DNA from: DASUPK01 sp963843085
GTDB taxonomy: Bacteria; Actinomycetota; Thermoleophilia; Solirubrobacterales; 70-9
Direction: 5' to 3'
Length of the DNA: 64,000 nt
NCBI GenBank assembly: GCA_963843085.1
Contig: CAWJJG010000011.1
Span: 310,001 to 374,000 of the forward strand
A program made the translations under genes and the position numbers. The notes under the pieces are model-generated. The model was not told the DNA's origin. It searched no databases and saw only the letters and a program-made list of their open reading frames with translations. Shown here piece by piece: positions 15,607-25,016 of the stretch; position 1 is the stretch's first letter; the number at the start of each line of letters is the position of its first letter.

Positions 15607-16413
15607 GTGTCAGCAGCCGAGCTCGCCAGCGTCGATGGACGAATTACCGATAGGGCGGACGCCACGATTCCGGCTGCTGACGACGGACTTCTGCGGGGTG
15701 ATGGGGTCTTCGAGGTCATCCGTCTCTACGCGGGACGCCCGTTCCTGCTCGGTGAGCACCTCGACAGGCTGGAGCGCTCTGCCGCCGCCATCGAGCTCCC
15801 CGTGGAACGCGCACGCTTCGAGGGTGAGATCGAGGCGCTGCTTCGCGAGTTCGACGATGACGAGGGACAGCTGCGGCTGGTGGTCACCCGAGGCGGCCGC
15901 CATCTCGCCTTCACGGAGCAGCTCCCGCCGTACGCCACGAGCGAGTCGGCGGCGGTCGTGACGATCACCTACTCCCCCACGCAGATCCTGAACGGGGTGA
16001 AGTCGCTTTCCTACGCCGCCAACATGCAGGCGATCCGCTACGCCGCGGGCAAGGGCGCGGACGACGCCGTGTTCGTGCGTCCCGACGGGATCGTGCTCGA
16101 GGCCCCGACCTCGACGGTCTTCTGGGTGAGTGACGGCCGGCTGCGCACGTCCGCCCTGGACGTGGGCATCCTCGCGTCGATCACCCGCGACCGTCTGGTC
16201 CGAGAGCTCGAGGTGGAGGAGGGCGCCTTCCCCCTCTCGGACCTCGAGGGGGCGAGCGAGGCCTTCATCGCCTCGACCGTCCGCGAGGTCCAGGCGATCT
16301 CGGCGGTAAATGAGACAAAGCTGGCAGAATGTCCCGGCCCGCGGACGAAGGAGGCGGCGGCGGCTTTCCGGACGGTGCTGGATCGCGAGCTCGCCCCCTC
16401 CGCCTCGAGCTGA
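15607..16413 (+). CDS. Class IV aminotransferase (branched-chain / D-amino acid / ADC lyase fold)
   Basis: 268 aa from GTG 15607. This PLP enzyme has RGDGVFEVIRLYAG near residue 30, the PLP-binding lysine in GVKSLSYAANM (about 128-138), and LEAPTSTVFWV, the phosphate-binding turn. Branched-chain aminotransferase (ilvE) and aminodeoxychorismate lyase (pabC) cannot be separated by eye. The length is on the short side for IlvE and fits PabC or D-amino-acid transaminase. It is 8 nt upstream of the acyl-CoA dehydrogenase gene, so an amino-acid or acyl-CoA catabolic role is plausible. Confidence 0.82.
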   Translation: MSAAELASVDGRITDRADATIPAADDGLLRGDGVFEVIRLYAGRPFLLGEHLDRLERSAAAIELPVERARFEGEIEALLREFDDDEGQLRLVVTRGGRHLAFTEQLPPYATSESAAVVTITYSPTQILNGVKSLSYAANMQAIRYAAGKGADDAVFVRPDGIVLEAPTSTVFWVSDGRLRTSALDVGILASITRDRLVRELEVEEGAFPLSDLEGASEAFIASTVREVQAISAVNETKLAECPGPRTKEAAAAFRTVLDRELAPSASS

Positions 16414-16421
16414 ACCTGAGC

Positions 16422-17597
16422 TTGGACTTCCAGCTGACAGACGAACAGCGCCTGATCTCCGAGACGGCCCGCGACTTCGCCGACAAGGAGATCGCCCCGC
16501 GGGTCCGCGAGAACGACCGCGCGGGCCGGTTCGACCGCGAGCTCGCCACGATGCTCGGCGAGATGGGCTACCTCGGCGCCCCGGTCGCCGAGGAGTTCGG
16601 AGGCCGCGGGCTGGACTACCTGAGCTACGCCCTGATCGTCGAGCAGGTCGGCCGCGCGGACTCCTCGGCGCGTACGGTCGTCTCAGTGCAGACCTCCCTG
16701 GTCGCGGGCTCGGTCGAGAAGTGGGGCACGGAGGAGCAGAAGCGAGAATGGCTCCCGCGGCTCTGCTCCGGTGAGGCGCTCGGCTGCTTCGGCCTGACCG
16801 AGCCCGACGCGGGGTCGGACCCGGCGAGCATTCGGACGCGCGCGACGAAGACGGGCTCGGGCTGGACGATCACCGGGAACAAGATGTGGATCTCGATGGG
16901 GAACGTCGCCGAGCTCGCGCTGATCTTCGCCCAGACCGATCCGGAGGCTAAGCACCGGGGCCTCGCCTGCTTCATGGTCCCGACGGAGACCGCGGGCTAC
17001 AGCGCCCAGGAGATCCACGGCAAACTCGGGCTGCGGTCATCCGACACGGCCGAGATCTCGCTGGACGAGGTCGAGGTTCCCGACGAGGCCCTACTCGGGG
17101 AGGTCGGCGACGGCTTCAAGATCGCGATGAGCTCGCTGGACAACGGCCGCTACAGCGTCGCCGCCGGCTGCGTCGGGATCTGCGACGGATGCGTCGACGC
17201 CTCCGTCGAATACGCGAAGGAGCGCAAGCAGTTCGGAGTTCCGATCGCGAGCTTCCAGCTCGTTCAGGAGCTGATCGCGGACATGATCGTCAAGCGCGAT
17301 GCCGCCCGGCTGCTGGTCTACCGCGCCGGAGCTCTCAAGGACCAGGGAGACCGCAACACGGTCGAGACCTCGATCGCGAAGTACTACGCGACCGAGGCCG
17401 CGGTCGAGTGCGCCAACGCCGCGATCCAGGTCCACGGCGGCGCCGGGTACGTCGACGACTATCCGGTCGAGCGCTACCTGCGCGATGCTCGCGTCACCAC
17501 CCTGTACGAGGGGACCTCCCAGATCCACAAGCTGATCATCGGGCGCGACGCCACCGGCATCAACGCGATGACACCCCCCTCCGCCGACGGCTCGTGA
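16422..17597 (+). CDS. Acyl-CoA dehydrogenase
   Basis: 391 aa from TTG 16422, the start that gives the family's usual beginning (LDFQLTDEQRLISETARDFA). Landmarks are CFGLTEPDAGSDPASI (FAD and substrate loop), WISMGNVAELALIFAQ, and the C-terminal catalytic region with YEGTSQIHKLIIGR. The glutamate of YEGTSQ is in the position of the catalytic base of short/medium-chain enzymes. It catalyses alpha,beta-dehydrogenation of acyl-CoA and passes electrons to ETF. It overlaps the next gene by 4 nt (GTGA), forming a beta-oxidation-like unit. Confidence 0.9.
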   Translation: MDFQLTDEQRLISETARDFADKEIAPRVRENDRAGRFDRELATMLGEMGYLGAPVAEEFGGRGLDYLSYALIVEQVGRADSSARTVVSVQTSLVAGSVEKWGTEEQKREWLPRLCSGEALGCFGLTEPDAGSDPASIRTRATKTGSGWTITGNKMWISMGNVAELALIFAQTDPEAKHRGLACFMVPTETAGYSAQEIHGKLGLRSSDTAEISLDEVEVPDEALLGEVGDGFKIAMSSLDNGRYSVAAGCVGICDGCVDASVEYAKERKQFGVPIASFQLVQELIADMIVKRDAARLLVYRAGALKDQGDRNTVETSIAKYYATEAAVECANAAIQVHGGAGYVDDYPVERYLRDARVTTLYEGTSQIHKLIIGRDATGINAMTPPSADGS

Positions 17598-18781
17598 CGA
17601 GGGTCGGCGTCGTCGGCGCCGGAACCATGGGCGCCGGGATCGCGCAGATCGCCGCCCTCGGCGGCCACCCCACCGTCATCTACGAACTGGACGGCCGGGC
17701 GCTCGAGCGAGGCCTCGAGCAGCTGCGCTCCGCGCTCCGCCGCGGCGCCGAGCGAGGGCGCTGGTCGGAGCAGGAGGCGGTCGACGCGCTCGGCCGCATC
17801 GAGACGGACACGATCATCGAGGCGCTCAAGGACTCCGACCTGGTGATCGAGGCCGCCCCGGAGGACCTCGACCTGAAGCGGAACCTGTTTCAGAGGCTCG
17901 CCGCGGTCTGCGGGCCCGATGCGGTTCTCGCGACCAATACGTCCTCCCTCTCGGTGACCGCCATCGCTGCGGCCGTGCCCGAGCCGGGGCGGATCGTCGG
18001 CATGCACTTCTTCAACCCGCCGGCCCTGATGCAGCTCGTCGAGGTCGTGGCGGGAGACGAGAGCGGCGAGCCGGCGCTGGAGTTGACCACCGAGGTCGCC
18101 AAGAGCATGGGCCGCACCCCGATCCGAGCCCGCGACTCCGTCGGCTTCGTCGCCAACCGCTGCGTGCGGCCCTTCTTCCTGGAATCGCTTCGGATGCTCG
18201 GCGAGGGCGTCGCGCCACACGATGAGATCGATCGGATCGTCCGGCTCGGCGCCGGGCTGCGGATGGGGCCGTTCGAGCTGATGGACCTGATCGGGCTGGA
18301 CGTCAACTTCACGGTCGCCAAGTCCTTCTGGGAGCAGTCGTTCGGGGAGCCGCGTTGGCGCCCAACCCCGATCCACGAGCGGATGGTGGCCTCGGGGCGG
18401 CTCGGGCGGAAGACCGGGCGAGGCTTCTACACATACGAGAAGGGCACGCGGCACCGCCCGCGCGACCCGGACCTCCCGGGCGAGCGGCCGATCTTCGACG
18501 AGGACCAGCTGATCGAGGTCGCCGGCGAGAACGCCCCGATCGTGCTCATCCGTCTCGGCGCGACGATCGCCAACGAGGCCTGCTTCGCCCTCGGCGAGCG
18601 GGTGGCCTCGGCGGACGACATCAACACCGCGATGCGGCTGGGCTACAACTGGCCGATCGGGCCGCTCGAGTGGGGCGAGCGCCTCGGCTGGAGCCGCTCC
18701 CTCGGCGTGCTGGAGGAGCTGCGCGAGCTGCGCGGCGAGGCCTACCGGCCCGCGCCGGCCCTGCGCGAGCTCGCCTCCTGA
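17594..18781 (+). CDS. 3-hydroxyacyl-CoA dehydrogenase
   Basis: 395 aa from GTG 17594. The N-terminal NAD domain has GVVGAGTMGAGIAQIAA. The catalytic block is NTSSLSVTAIA then GRIVGMHFFNPPALMQLVEVV, with the His of HFFNPP and the downstream Glu. A 3HCDH C-terminal domain follows, then a second partial copy ending GYNWPIGPLEWGERLG, the extended form seen in PaaH-like enzymes. It oxidises 3-hydroxyacyl-CoA to 3-ketoacyl-CoA. Its partners are the acyl-CoA dehydrogenase just upstream, the enoyl-CoA hydratase at 60866, and possibly the broken thiolase at 11010. Confidence 0.92.
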   Translation: MTRVGVVGAGTMGAGIAQIAALGGHPTVIYELDGRALERGLEQLRSALRRGAERGRWSEQEAVDALGRIETDTIIEALKDSDLVIEAAPEDLDLKRNLFQRLAAVCGPDAVLATNTSSLSVTAIAAAVPEPGRIVGMHFFNPPALMQLVEVVAGDESGEPALELTTEVAKSMGRTPIRARDSVGFVANRCVRPFFLESLRMLGEGVAPHDEIDRIVRLGAGLRMGPFELMDLIGLDVNFTVAKSFWEQSFGEPRWRPTPIHERMVASGRLGRKTGRGFYTYEKGTRHRPRDPDLPGERPIFDEDQLIEVAGENAPIVLIRLGATIANEACFALGERVASADDINTAMRLGYNWPIGPLEWGERLGWSRSLGVLEELRELRGEAYRPAPALRELAS

Positions 18782-18790
18782 GGCACCGGC

Positions 18791-20131
18791 TCACCTCAGT
18801 GGAAGCAGGACCTCGCCGCCGCGATTCGGAACGTTGGTGATCGTGCTCCTCACCGAGTGCTCGGGCCGATCTCCGACTGGCCGAATCCGACGGCGGGCGA
18901 TGAGCTCCTTGAGTACGACCGCCATCTCGAACTCGGCGAACGCGGCGCCCAGGCAGCGGCGCACGCCACCGCCGAACGGTATCCAGGTGTAGGTCCCCGC
19001 CGGATCCTCCAGGAAGCGCTCGGGGCGGAAGCGTTCGGGCTCCGGATAGATCTCCGGGTCGCGGTGGATCAGGTAGATCGAAGGAGCGACGTTGGCTCCG
19101 GCCGGGAGCAGCCGCCCACCGATCTCCATCGGCTCAACCAGCCTTCGGAGGACGAGGGCGATCACGGGACGCAGCCGCAATGTCTCCTTGATCACGGCGT
19201 CCAGATAGGCCTCCTCGCCGGCGGCCACGCTCCCCTCGAGGCGCTCCAGCACCTCCGGGTGGCGGGAGAGCAGCTCTATCGCCCAGGAGAGGGCGGTCGC
19301 CGTGGTCTCGTGCCCCGCGACCAGCAGCGTCATCAGCTCGTCCCTGAGCTCGCGGTCACCCATCGGCCGACCGTCCTCGTGCTTGGCCTGAAGCAGCAGC
19401 GAGAGGATGTCATCGCGCTCGGCGAGATCGGTGGCTTCGCGGCGAGACGCGATCTCCTCCAGCAGGACCCGGTCGAGCCTTTCGAGGTGGCGCCGAAACG
19501 GGCCGAAGCGCCGGACACGCTTCGGGCCCAGCAACACCAGGAAGAGGACTCGACGGGGACTCGCCAGCAGGTTGAGGGTGCGACGCAGCTCATCGCGCAG
19601 CCGAGTCAATCGCTGTCCCTCGCCCACTCCGAAGACCGCCCGCAGGATGATCTCGAGCGTCATCGCCTGCATCCGGGGTCGCATCCGCACCGAACGGTCG
19701 GCGGGCCAGCGATCGATCTGATCGCCGGCGATCTCGGTCATCACGTCTCCGTAGGCCTTCATCCGCTTGCCGTGAAAGGGCGGCAGCATCAGCTTCCGCT
19801 CCTTCATGTGCTCGGGCTCGTCCAGCAGCAGGACCGAGTGCTCGCCGAGCACCGGCAGCAGGACCACGTTCGCCTCGCCGGCGTGAAGAAGCCGCGGATC
19901 GCCCGTGAAGACCTGTTTGACCGCCTCGGGGTCCGAGATGAAGACCCACGTTCCCTCGTGGGCGAGCCGGTAGGTGAACATGTCCCCGTAGCGGTCGCGG
20001 CAGTACTCGAGGGTCTCGAGCGGCCGTCGCCACCAGCGCAGGGTGGACCGGATCACGGACCAATCGGGTCCCGGCGGCAGGCCCTCCGCCGGAGCGGCGA
20101 TCGTCGGCCTGTCAGCCGTGGCCAGCTCCAC
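18791..20131 (-). CDS. Cytochrome P450
   Basis: 446 aa from GTG 20129-20131. It contains all P450 landmarks: AGHETTATAL (I-helix oxygen binding), KETLRLRP (ExxR), PERFRPERFL, and the heme loop FGGGVRRCLGAAFAEFEM with the axial cysteine. The sequence is closest in style to the CYP102/CYP110/CYP4-like class of bacterial P450s acting on fatty acids or terpenoids; the substrate is unknown. No ferredoxin or reductase gene is adjacent. It ends 9 nt from the convergent hydroxyacyl-CoA dehydrogenase stop. Confidence 0.92.
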   Translation of the reverse strand: MELATADRPTIAAPAEGLPPGPDWSVIRSTLRWWRRPLETLEYCRDRYGDMFTYRLAHEGTWVFISDPEAVKQVFTGDPRLLHAGEANVVLLPVLGEHSVLLLDEPEHMKERKLMLPPFHGKRMKAYGDVMTEIAGDQIDRWPADRSVRMRPRMQAMTLEIILRAVFGVGEGQRLTRLRDELRRTLNLLASPRRVLFLVLLGPKRVRRFGPFRRHLERLDRVLLEEIASRREATDLAERDDILSLLLQAKHEDGRPMGDRELRDELMTLLVAGHETTATALSWAIELLSRHPEVLERLEGSVAAGEEAYLDAVIKETLRLRPVIALVLRRLVEPMEIGGRLLPAGANVAPSIYLIHRDPEIYPEPERFRPERFLEDPAGTYTWIPFGGGVRRCLGAAFAEFEMAVVLKELIARRRIRPVGDRPEHSVRSTITNVPNRGGEVLLPLR

Positions 20132-20160
20132 AGCCGGAGCGTACTCCGACCGGGTGGGAG

Positions 20161-22758
20161 CTAGAGACCGATCTGGCAGTAGAAGAGGTTGCTGCCGTGC
20201 TCGTGGGTCTGCACGAGCGACTTGGAGTTCCCCGCCGTGATCTTCCTGGTGCTCGCCTTGCTCGCGATCAGGGCGCCGCGGGAAGCGAAGCCCGTCTTCG
20301 GCACGAGCTTCAGGTACGCCCGGAGCTGCTTGCGGCGCTTCGCACCGCGGCCCGCGATGGCCACGGTGCGGATGCGCTTCCCCCTCACCACGTAGGCGAC
20401 TCGGGTCTTCTTTCCGAGCTTGGCCGCCCAGATGCCCTTGCCCTGGCGGCGGGCGTGTCCGCGGAGCAACGAGGCGGGGGACCCCGGATGGATGCCCCGG
20501 ACCCGATGGCCCTTGGCGGTGGTCGCGATCAGCGCCACCCTGCCCGCGGGCGTGAGGACGGCGGTCGTCCCGCCACGGGAGGCCTTCCTCTTCTTCCGCT
20601 TCCTGGCAGAGCTCGCCCTGGCCCCGGCCACGCAGTAGGTCCAGGAGCGGGTCCGCGTCAACGGCTGTCCGGCGCTCTTCAGGAGAGTCCGGTCGTCCGC
20701 GCCGAGGCGGATGCCGCCGATGCCCTTGGCGCGCAGCTTCGCGCGCCGGGGCAGGCAGTGCGCGGCCGGAATGCCCTCGGCCCGCTCCCACATCTCGAGA
20801 TAGGCCTCCGGGCCGTTGAGCAGGTCGTCGACGATCTGCGGGCCGCCGAGGCTGCGCACCTCGTCGGTCCAATCCGCGTACAGACCGTAATGGGCGACGC
20901 CGTCGGTGTTGTAGTCGAAGGTCCGTTGGCCGGTGCGCTGGCGGTCGATGGTGGTCGAGCCGTCAAGCGAGCGGAACGGGTAATTGACCTTGGGGGCGCT
21001 CCCGTCGGGCGGCAGGCCCTGCTCCGCCAGGCCGCCGAGATCGGCGCCCCAGCCCCACCCGAAGAAGTAGGGGGTGCGCTTCGGCCGGTACTCCTGCCAT
21101 TCCTTGACGAAGTCCGGCGCCGAGCCCGAGTTCGGGAAGGCCATCCCTCCGAGCGCCCAGATGCGCGGCCAGTTGCGCGGGTCCATCCAGCCGTGCGGGG
21201 AAATGATGCCCGAGTAGTGGCGCGCCTCTGCGATCTTGAGTGTCGCGTCCACACCCTTCTGGCTCATGTGGTCGGGGTTGACGATCATCCCCTTGTTCAT
21301 CATCGCGTCGACCGTGTGAGCGCCGAGCGCAGTCAGTCCCCGGGTGTTGCAGTGCGGCGCCGGCGGATACGCGGGCAGGGTCCCCGGCGGCACTCCGAGC
21401 GAGTTGAGGAAGTCGGCGATGGGACCCGCGGGCACTCCTCCATCGATCTGGTTGTCGTGCTCGGCCCCGGTGCAGGTTTCGGCACTCCAGAACGACCCTG
21501 AGCTCACCTTGTTGCCCGCGTTGATCAGCGCTCCGACCGGCCCGCTGTCGAAGCGGACGCCGGTCAGGGGGTTGTCGAACTTGTTGAGCAGCAGCGAGGA
21601 GCGGACCCCGCGGTCGTAGAGGTCCTGCAGCTCGCGGTCCACCTGCGCCTGGTCGCAGCTCGAGTTGGACTCGGTGCCCGTGCAGCCGAACGGCTCGGAG
21701 ACCTCCATCTCGAGCACCACGGCGAGCTTGCCCTCGTTGATCACGCGCCGGGCCTGGAACGGGTCGGTGACGATCTGGAAGAAGCCCTTCCCCGGTCCGC
21801 CAGCCTGCGCGTCGACGTAGTCCTGCAGCTTGTGGATGTCATCGAGCTCGATCCGCGCGGTGTCCATCTCGTCGCAGGAGGTGCGCCGGTTGGCCTGGAG
21901 TAGGCAGAGGGCACGGTTCTCGTTGACCGGCATCACCATCAGCCGCTCGCCGGCCATCCAGACGCGCTGGACCCAGCGGTAATAGTTGCCCTCGTAGGTC
22001 AGGTTGCTGTGGCCCCAGGAGGTGAGCTGCGGCCACCCACGAGTGTCGTGCGGCGACACCGGGTTGCCGAAGTTGAGGAAGTTCTGCATGGGCGCCGTGA
22101 CGCCGGCCGGGCCCTCGATGCTCGAGCAGTCCGGGAGGGCGGACGGGATCCCGTAGGGCGACCAGGGCCGGCCGCAGTGGAAGTTCCCGCCGAGGTACTC
22201 GAAGTTCACCCAGTGCATGTGGCCGTCCATCAGGCCGCGCACCTGCCCGTAGGGGACCTCCCCGCGGGCCGGAGTCCCGGAGACGTTGAGCTCGGCTTCG
22301 GGATAGTCGGCGCAGCCGGTCGCGGCGACTACCTGAAAGCGGGTCGCGTCACCTGCACCGCTGCGTGGCACGGTGACCAGCTGGCCACCGGAGACGGCCA
22401 TGACCCTGCTCGGATCGGACTTCGGGGAGAAGGTGAAGCCGCCGTCCGCCGCGTCCTCCATCACCCAGTCGGAGGCCGGGCTCGGCTGAGCCGTCGGTCC
22501 GACCGTGCCTCCGCCGTCGGCGAGGAACTGGTGGGCCTGCGTATAGAGGAGGTAGCTCCCCAGATCCGAGGCCTGGAAGCGAAGCTGGCCGCCACCGGGA
22601 GCCGGAGCGCCCGAGCTCGCCGAGGTCAGCGAGAAGCATCCGCCCGCGACCGAGTAGCGAGTCTCGGCGCTCGCTCCGGCCGGCAGCACGGCGAGCAGGG
22701 CAGCCGAAAGCGTGACGGCGCAAGCACCCCACCGGAACGCGAGCCTCCCCAAAAACAT
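20161..22758 (-). CDS. Large secreted metal-hydrolase-like protein (peptidase M19-like)
   Basis: 865 aa with a signal peptide cut near ASA-ET (residue 31). A beta-rich N-terminal domain (about 32-170) precedes a TIM-barrel-like region. That region has GLMDGHMHWVNFEYLGG (about 180; DxHxH metal motif), MIVNPDHMSQKGVDAT (about 500) and GIISPHGWMD (about 524), consistent with the renal dipeptidase/amidohydrolase group. The C-terminal 130 residues are Lys/Arg-rich and resemble secreted-tail segments of other proteins here. Substrate unknown. It may follow trxB by readthrough, but 40 nt separate them. Confidence 0.7.
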   Translation of the reverse strand: MFLGRLAFRWGACAVTLSAALLAVLPAGASAETRYSVAGGCFSLTSASSGAPAPGGGQLRFQASDLGSYLLYTQAHQFLADGGGTVGPTAQPSPASDWVMEDAADGGFTFSPKSDPSRVMAVSGGQLVTVPRSGAGDATRFQVVAATGCADYPEAELNVSGTPARGEVPYGQVRGLMDGHMHWVNFEYLGGNFHCGRPWSPYGIPSALPDCSSIEGPAGVTAPMQNFLNFGNPVSPHDTRGWPQLTSWGHSNLTYEGNYYRWVQRVWMAGERLMVMPVNENRALCLLQANRRTSCDEMDTARIELDDIHKLQDYVDAQAGGPGKGFFQIVTDPFQARRVINEGKLAVVLEMEVSEPFGCTGTESNSSCDQAQVDRELQDLYDRGVRSSLLLNKFDNPLTGVRFDSGPVGALINAGNKVSSGSFWSAETCTGAEHDNQIDGGVPAGPIADFLNSLGVPPGTLPAYPPAPHCNTRGLTALGAHTVDAMMNKGMIVNPDHMSQKGVDATLKIAEARHYSGIISPHGWMDPRNWPRIWALGGMAFPNSGSAPDFVKEWQEYRPKRTPYFFGWGWGADLGGLAEQGLPPDGSAPKVNYPFRSLDGSTTIDRQRTGQRTFDYNTDGVAHYGLYADWTDEVRSLGGPQIVDDLLNGPEAYLEMWERAEGIPAAHCLPRRAKLRAKGIGGIRLGADDRTLLKSAGQPLTRTRSWTYCVAGARASSARKRKKRKASRGGTTAVLTPAGRVALIATTAKGHRVRGIHPGSPASLLRGHARRQGKGIWAAKLGKKTRVAYVVRGKRIRTVAIAGRGAKRRKQLRAYLKLVPKTGFASRGALIASKASTRKITAGNSKSLVQTHEHGSNLFYCQIGL

Positions 22759-22798
22759 CCGGGGAGACTATCCGCGGGACACCGAAACGGCGCCGGTT

Positions 22799-23815
22799 CT
22801 AGGCGCTCTCGACCGCTTCGACGATGGCGCCCGTGTTGGTGCCCCAGTGCTCCTCGGGGTCGGGCGGCATGTCGCGCAGGTACCACTCGGCGTCGAGGGC
22901 GCCCTTGGTGCCGCTGCCGGCGGCGGTGACCGCCTGCCGGTAGGTGTGGTCGACGAGGTCGCCGACCGCGAAGACTCCGTCCAGCTTGGTCTTGGTGGAC
23001 GGCTCCTGTACGACGACGTAGCCCTCGTCATCGAGATCGACCTGGCCTTCGACGAGCTCCGACCGCGGCCGGTGCCCGATGGCGACGAACGCTCCGCCGA
23101 CCTCGATCTCCGACTCCTCACCGGACTCGGAGTTCTCGAGGCGGATCTTGGCGATCTTGCCGTCCTCGCCCGCGACGAACTCGAGCGGCTTGTATGGGGT
23201 CAGGAACTCGATGTTGTCCTTGCTTCGCGCCCGCTCCTGCATGATCTTCGAGGCGCGGAACTCGTCGCGACGGTGGATGATCTTCAGGTCCTTGGCGAAC
23301 TTGGAGACGAAGATGGAGTCCTCCATCGCCGAGTCGCCGCCGCCGATCACGGCCACGTTCTCGTCCTTGAAGAAGGCGCCGTCGCAGACACCGCAGGTGG
23401 AGACGCCGCGGCCGCCGAGCTCCATCTCGCCCGGGATCCCGAGCCGCTTGGGCTCCGCCCCCATGGAGAGGATCACGGCCCTCGCCTTGTACTCGTCCTT
23501 GCCGACTCGGACGGTGTGGATGCCGCCGTCGGTCAGCTCGACCTCGGTGGCGTCGTCGGTGATGAAGCGCGTGCCGAAGCGCTCGGCCTGGGCGCGGAAC
23601 TGATTCATCATCTCCGGCCCAATCACGCCCTCCGGATAGCCCGGGTAGTTCTCGACGTCGGTCGTGTTCTGAAGCTGGCCGCCCCACTGGAAGCCCTCAA
23701 TGAGAAGCGGCTCGAGCTCGGCGCGGGCGGCGTACAGCGCCGCGGTGTAGCCCGAGGGCCCGCCGCCGATGATGATCAGGTTCTCGACCTTGCCGTTTTC
23801 GGTTGTCTCGCTCAC
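22799..23815 (-). CDS. trxB: Thioredoxin reductase
   Basis: 338 aa. FAD motif IIIGGGPSGYTAALYAAR at the N-terminus, redox centre STCGVCDGAFF (CxxC, about 141-144), NADPH motif VIGGGDSAMEDS, and the closing FAVGDLVDHTYRQAVTAAGSG. It transfers electrons from NADPH to thioredoxin. No trxA lies beside it. Its start overlaps the stop of the flippase-like gene by 4 nt, so the two are translationally coupled. Confidence 0.95.
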   Translation of the reverse strand: MSETTENGKVENLIIIGGGPSGYTAALYAARAELEPLLIEGFQWGGQLQNTTDVENYPGYPEGVIGPEMMNQFRAQAERFGTRFITDDATEVELTDGGIHTVRVGKDEYKARAVILSMGAEPKRLGIPGEMELGGRGVSTCGVCDGAFFKDENVAVIGGGDSAMEDSIFVSKFAKDLKIIHRRDEFRASKIMQERARSKDNIEFLTPYKPLEFVAGEDGKIAKIRLENSESGEESEIEVGGAFVAIGHRPRSELVEGQVDLDDEGYVVVQEPSTKTKLDGVFAVGDLVDHTYRQAVTAAGSGTKGALDAEWYLRDMPPDPEEHWGTNTGAIVEAVESA

Positions 23816-24993
23816 GCTTCCTCGATTCGGGAGGCTATCGGTGTGTTCGGCGTTCTTACTTCACTTTTTATAGTAGCGCCAGGCCCCGTGGCGTTACGCC
23901 CCTCCCCCTCCCAGCGGTTGACGGTCTTGCGGAGCTGGAAGAACGCGACGATCCCCGGAGGGATCGGCAGCCAGAACGCGATCACCCGGTAGGTGAGGAC
24001 CGCGGGGAAGACCTCCGAGCTGGGAACGCCGAACAGCACGAACGCGCCGATCATCCCCGCATCGACCGCGCCGACGCCTCCCGGGGCGAACGGGAAGAGG
24101 TTGGCGACCATGCCGAGGAAGAACCCCTGGATCACCACCCCCAGGGGGACCGAGGCGTGGAAGGCGTGGAAGCTCGCCCAGAGGATCGCGATGTTCGCGC
24201 CCCAGAAGCCGACCGCGCCACCGAATGCCATCGCACCGGAGCTCGGCTGGCGGACGAAGGCGATGGCGGTTCGCGTTCCCTGCGCAAAGGTGGCCGGGGC
24301 GGTGGCGATCCGCTTGGCGATCCTGCTGAAGCGCCCGGAGGTGTGGCGCTCTATTCGGCGTTCGAAGTCGTTGGGGAGCAGGGCGATCAGCAGTCCAAGA
24401 ACGAGCGCGAGGGCTGCGAGGGCCGCGGGAATCACCGTGCCGGAGAGGGGCGCCTCGCCCGACATGACACCGGTGCGCAGCAACACCCCGAAGACGACGA
24501 TCGCGAGGAGGTAGACGGAGTAAAGGACCACGAGGAACGCGACCATGCGGCAGACCGACTGGCGGCGCTCCATGCCAGCCTTGCGCAGCGCCCAGTAGGT
24601 GAGCAGGATGCCGCCCGCACCGCCGGCGGAGAAGAGACGGGTGGCCGCCAGCCCCGCCATCGTGATCTGGTAGCTCTCGCCCCACTCCAGGTGGATCACC
24701 TTCTCGCCGACGACACCGCGGAACAGCGCGACGTAGGCGGCGAACATCGCGATGCAGAAGAGCACGCCGACGGCGATCCAGAGCGGATCCCCCTCCTTGA
24801 CCTTCCCCCAGGCATCCTGCAGGTCGAACAGCTTCGGGATCAGGACGTAGATCGCGACCAGGAGCAGGACGACCGCGACGCCGGTCTGGATGAGGCGCTT
24901 CGGGTTCGCAAAGAAGCTCGGCTCGGACTCCGCGAGCATCTCGCGCGCGGAGTCCTCATGTCCTGAAGCGCTCTGCGGGCGCTCCTCCCTCAC
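23812..24993 (-). CDS. Lysylphosphatidylglycerol synthase TM-like / flippase-like membrane protein
   Basis: 393 aa with about eight transmembrane helices. The conserved family blocks GLAATRLFSAGGAGGILLTYWALRK and FAPGGVGAVDAGMIGAF are visible. Members resemble the membrane domain of MprF and are proposed lipid flippases, without the aminoacyl-transfer domain. Long for the family owing to a 40-residue soluble N-terminus. Immediately upstream of trxB in one unit. Confidence 0.85.
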   Translation of the reverse strand: MREERPQSASGHEDSAREMLAESEPSFFANPKRLIQTGVAVVLLLVAIYVLIPKLFDLQDAWGKVKEGDPLWIAVGVLFCIAMFAAYVALFRGVVGEKVIHLEWGESYQITMAGLAATRLFSAGGAGGILLTYWALRKAGMERRQSVCRMVAFLVVLYSVYLLAIVVFGVLLRTGVMSGEAPLSGTVIPAALAALALVLGLLIALLPNDFERRIERHTSGRFSRIAKRIATAPATFAQGTRTAIAFVRQPSSGAMAFGGAVGFWGANIAILWASFHAFHASVPLGVVIQGFFLGMVANLFPFAPGGVGAVDAGMIGAFVLFGVPSSEVFPAVLTYRVIAFWLPIPPGIVAFFQLRKTVNRWEGEGRNATGPGATIKSEVRTPNTPIASRIEEA

Positions 24994-25016
24994 CTGAGGG
25001 ATCTTCGCAAAGCGGG

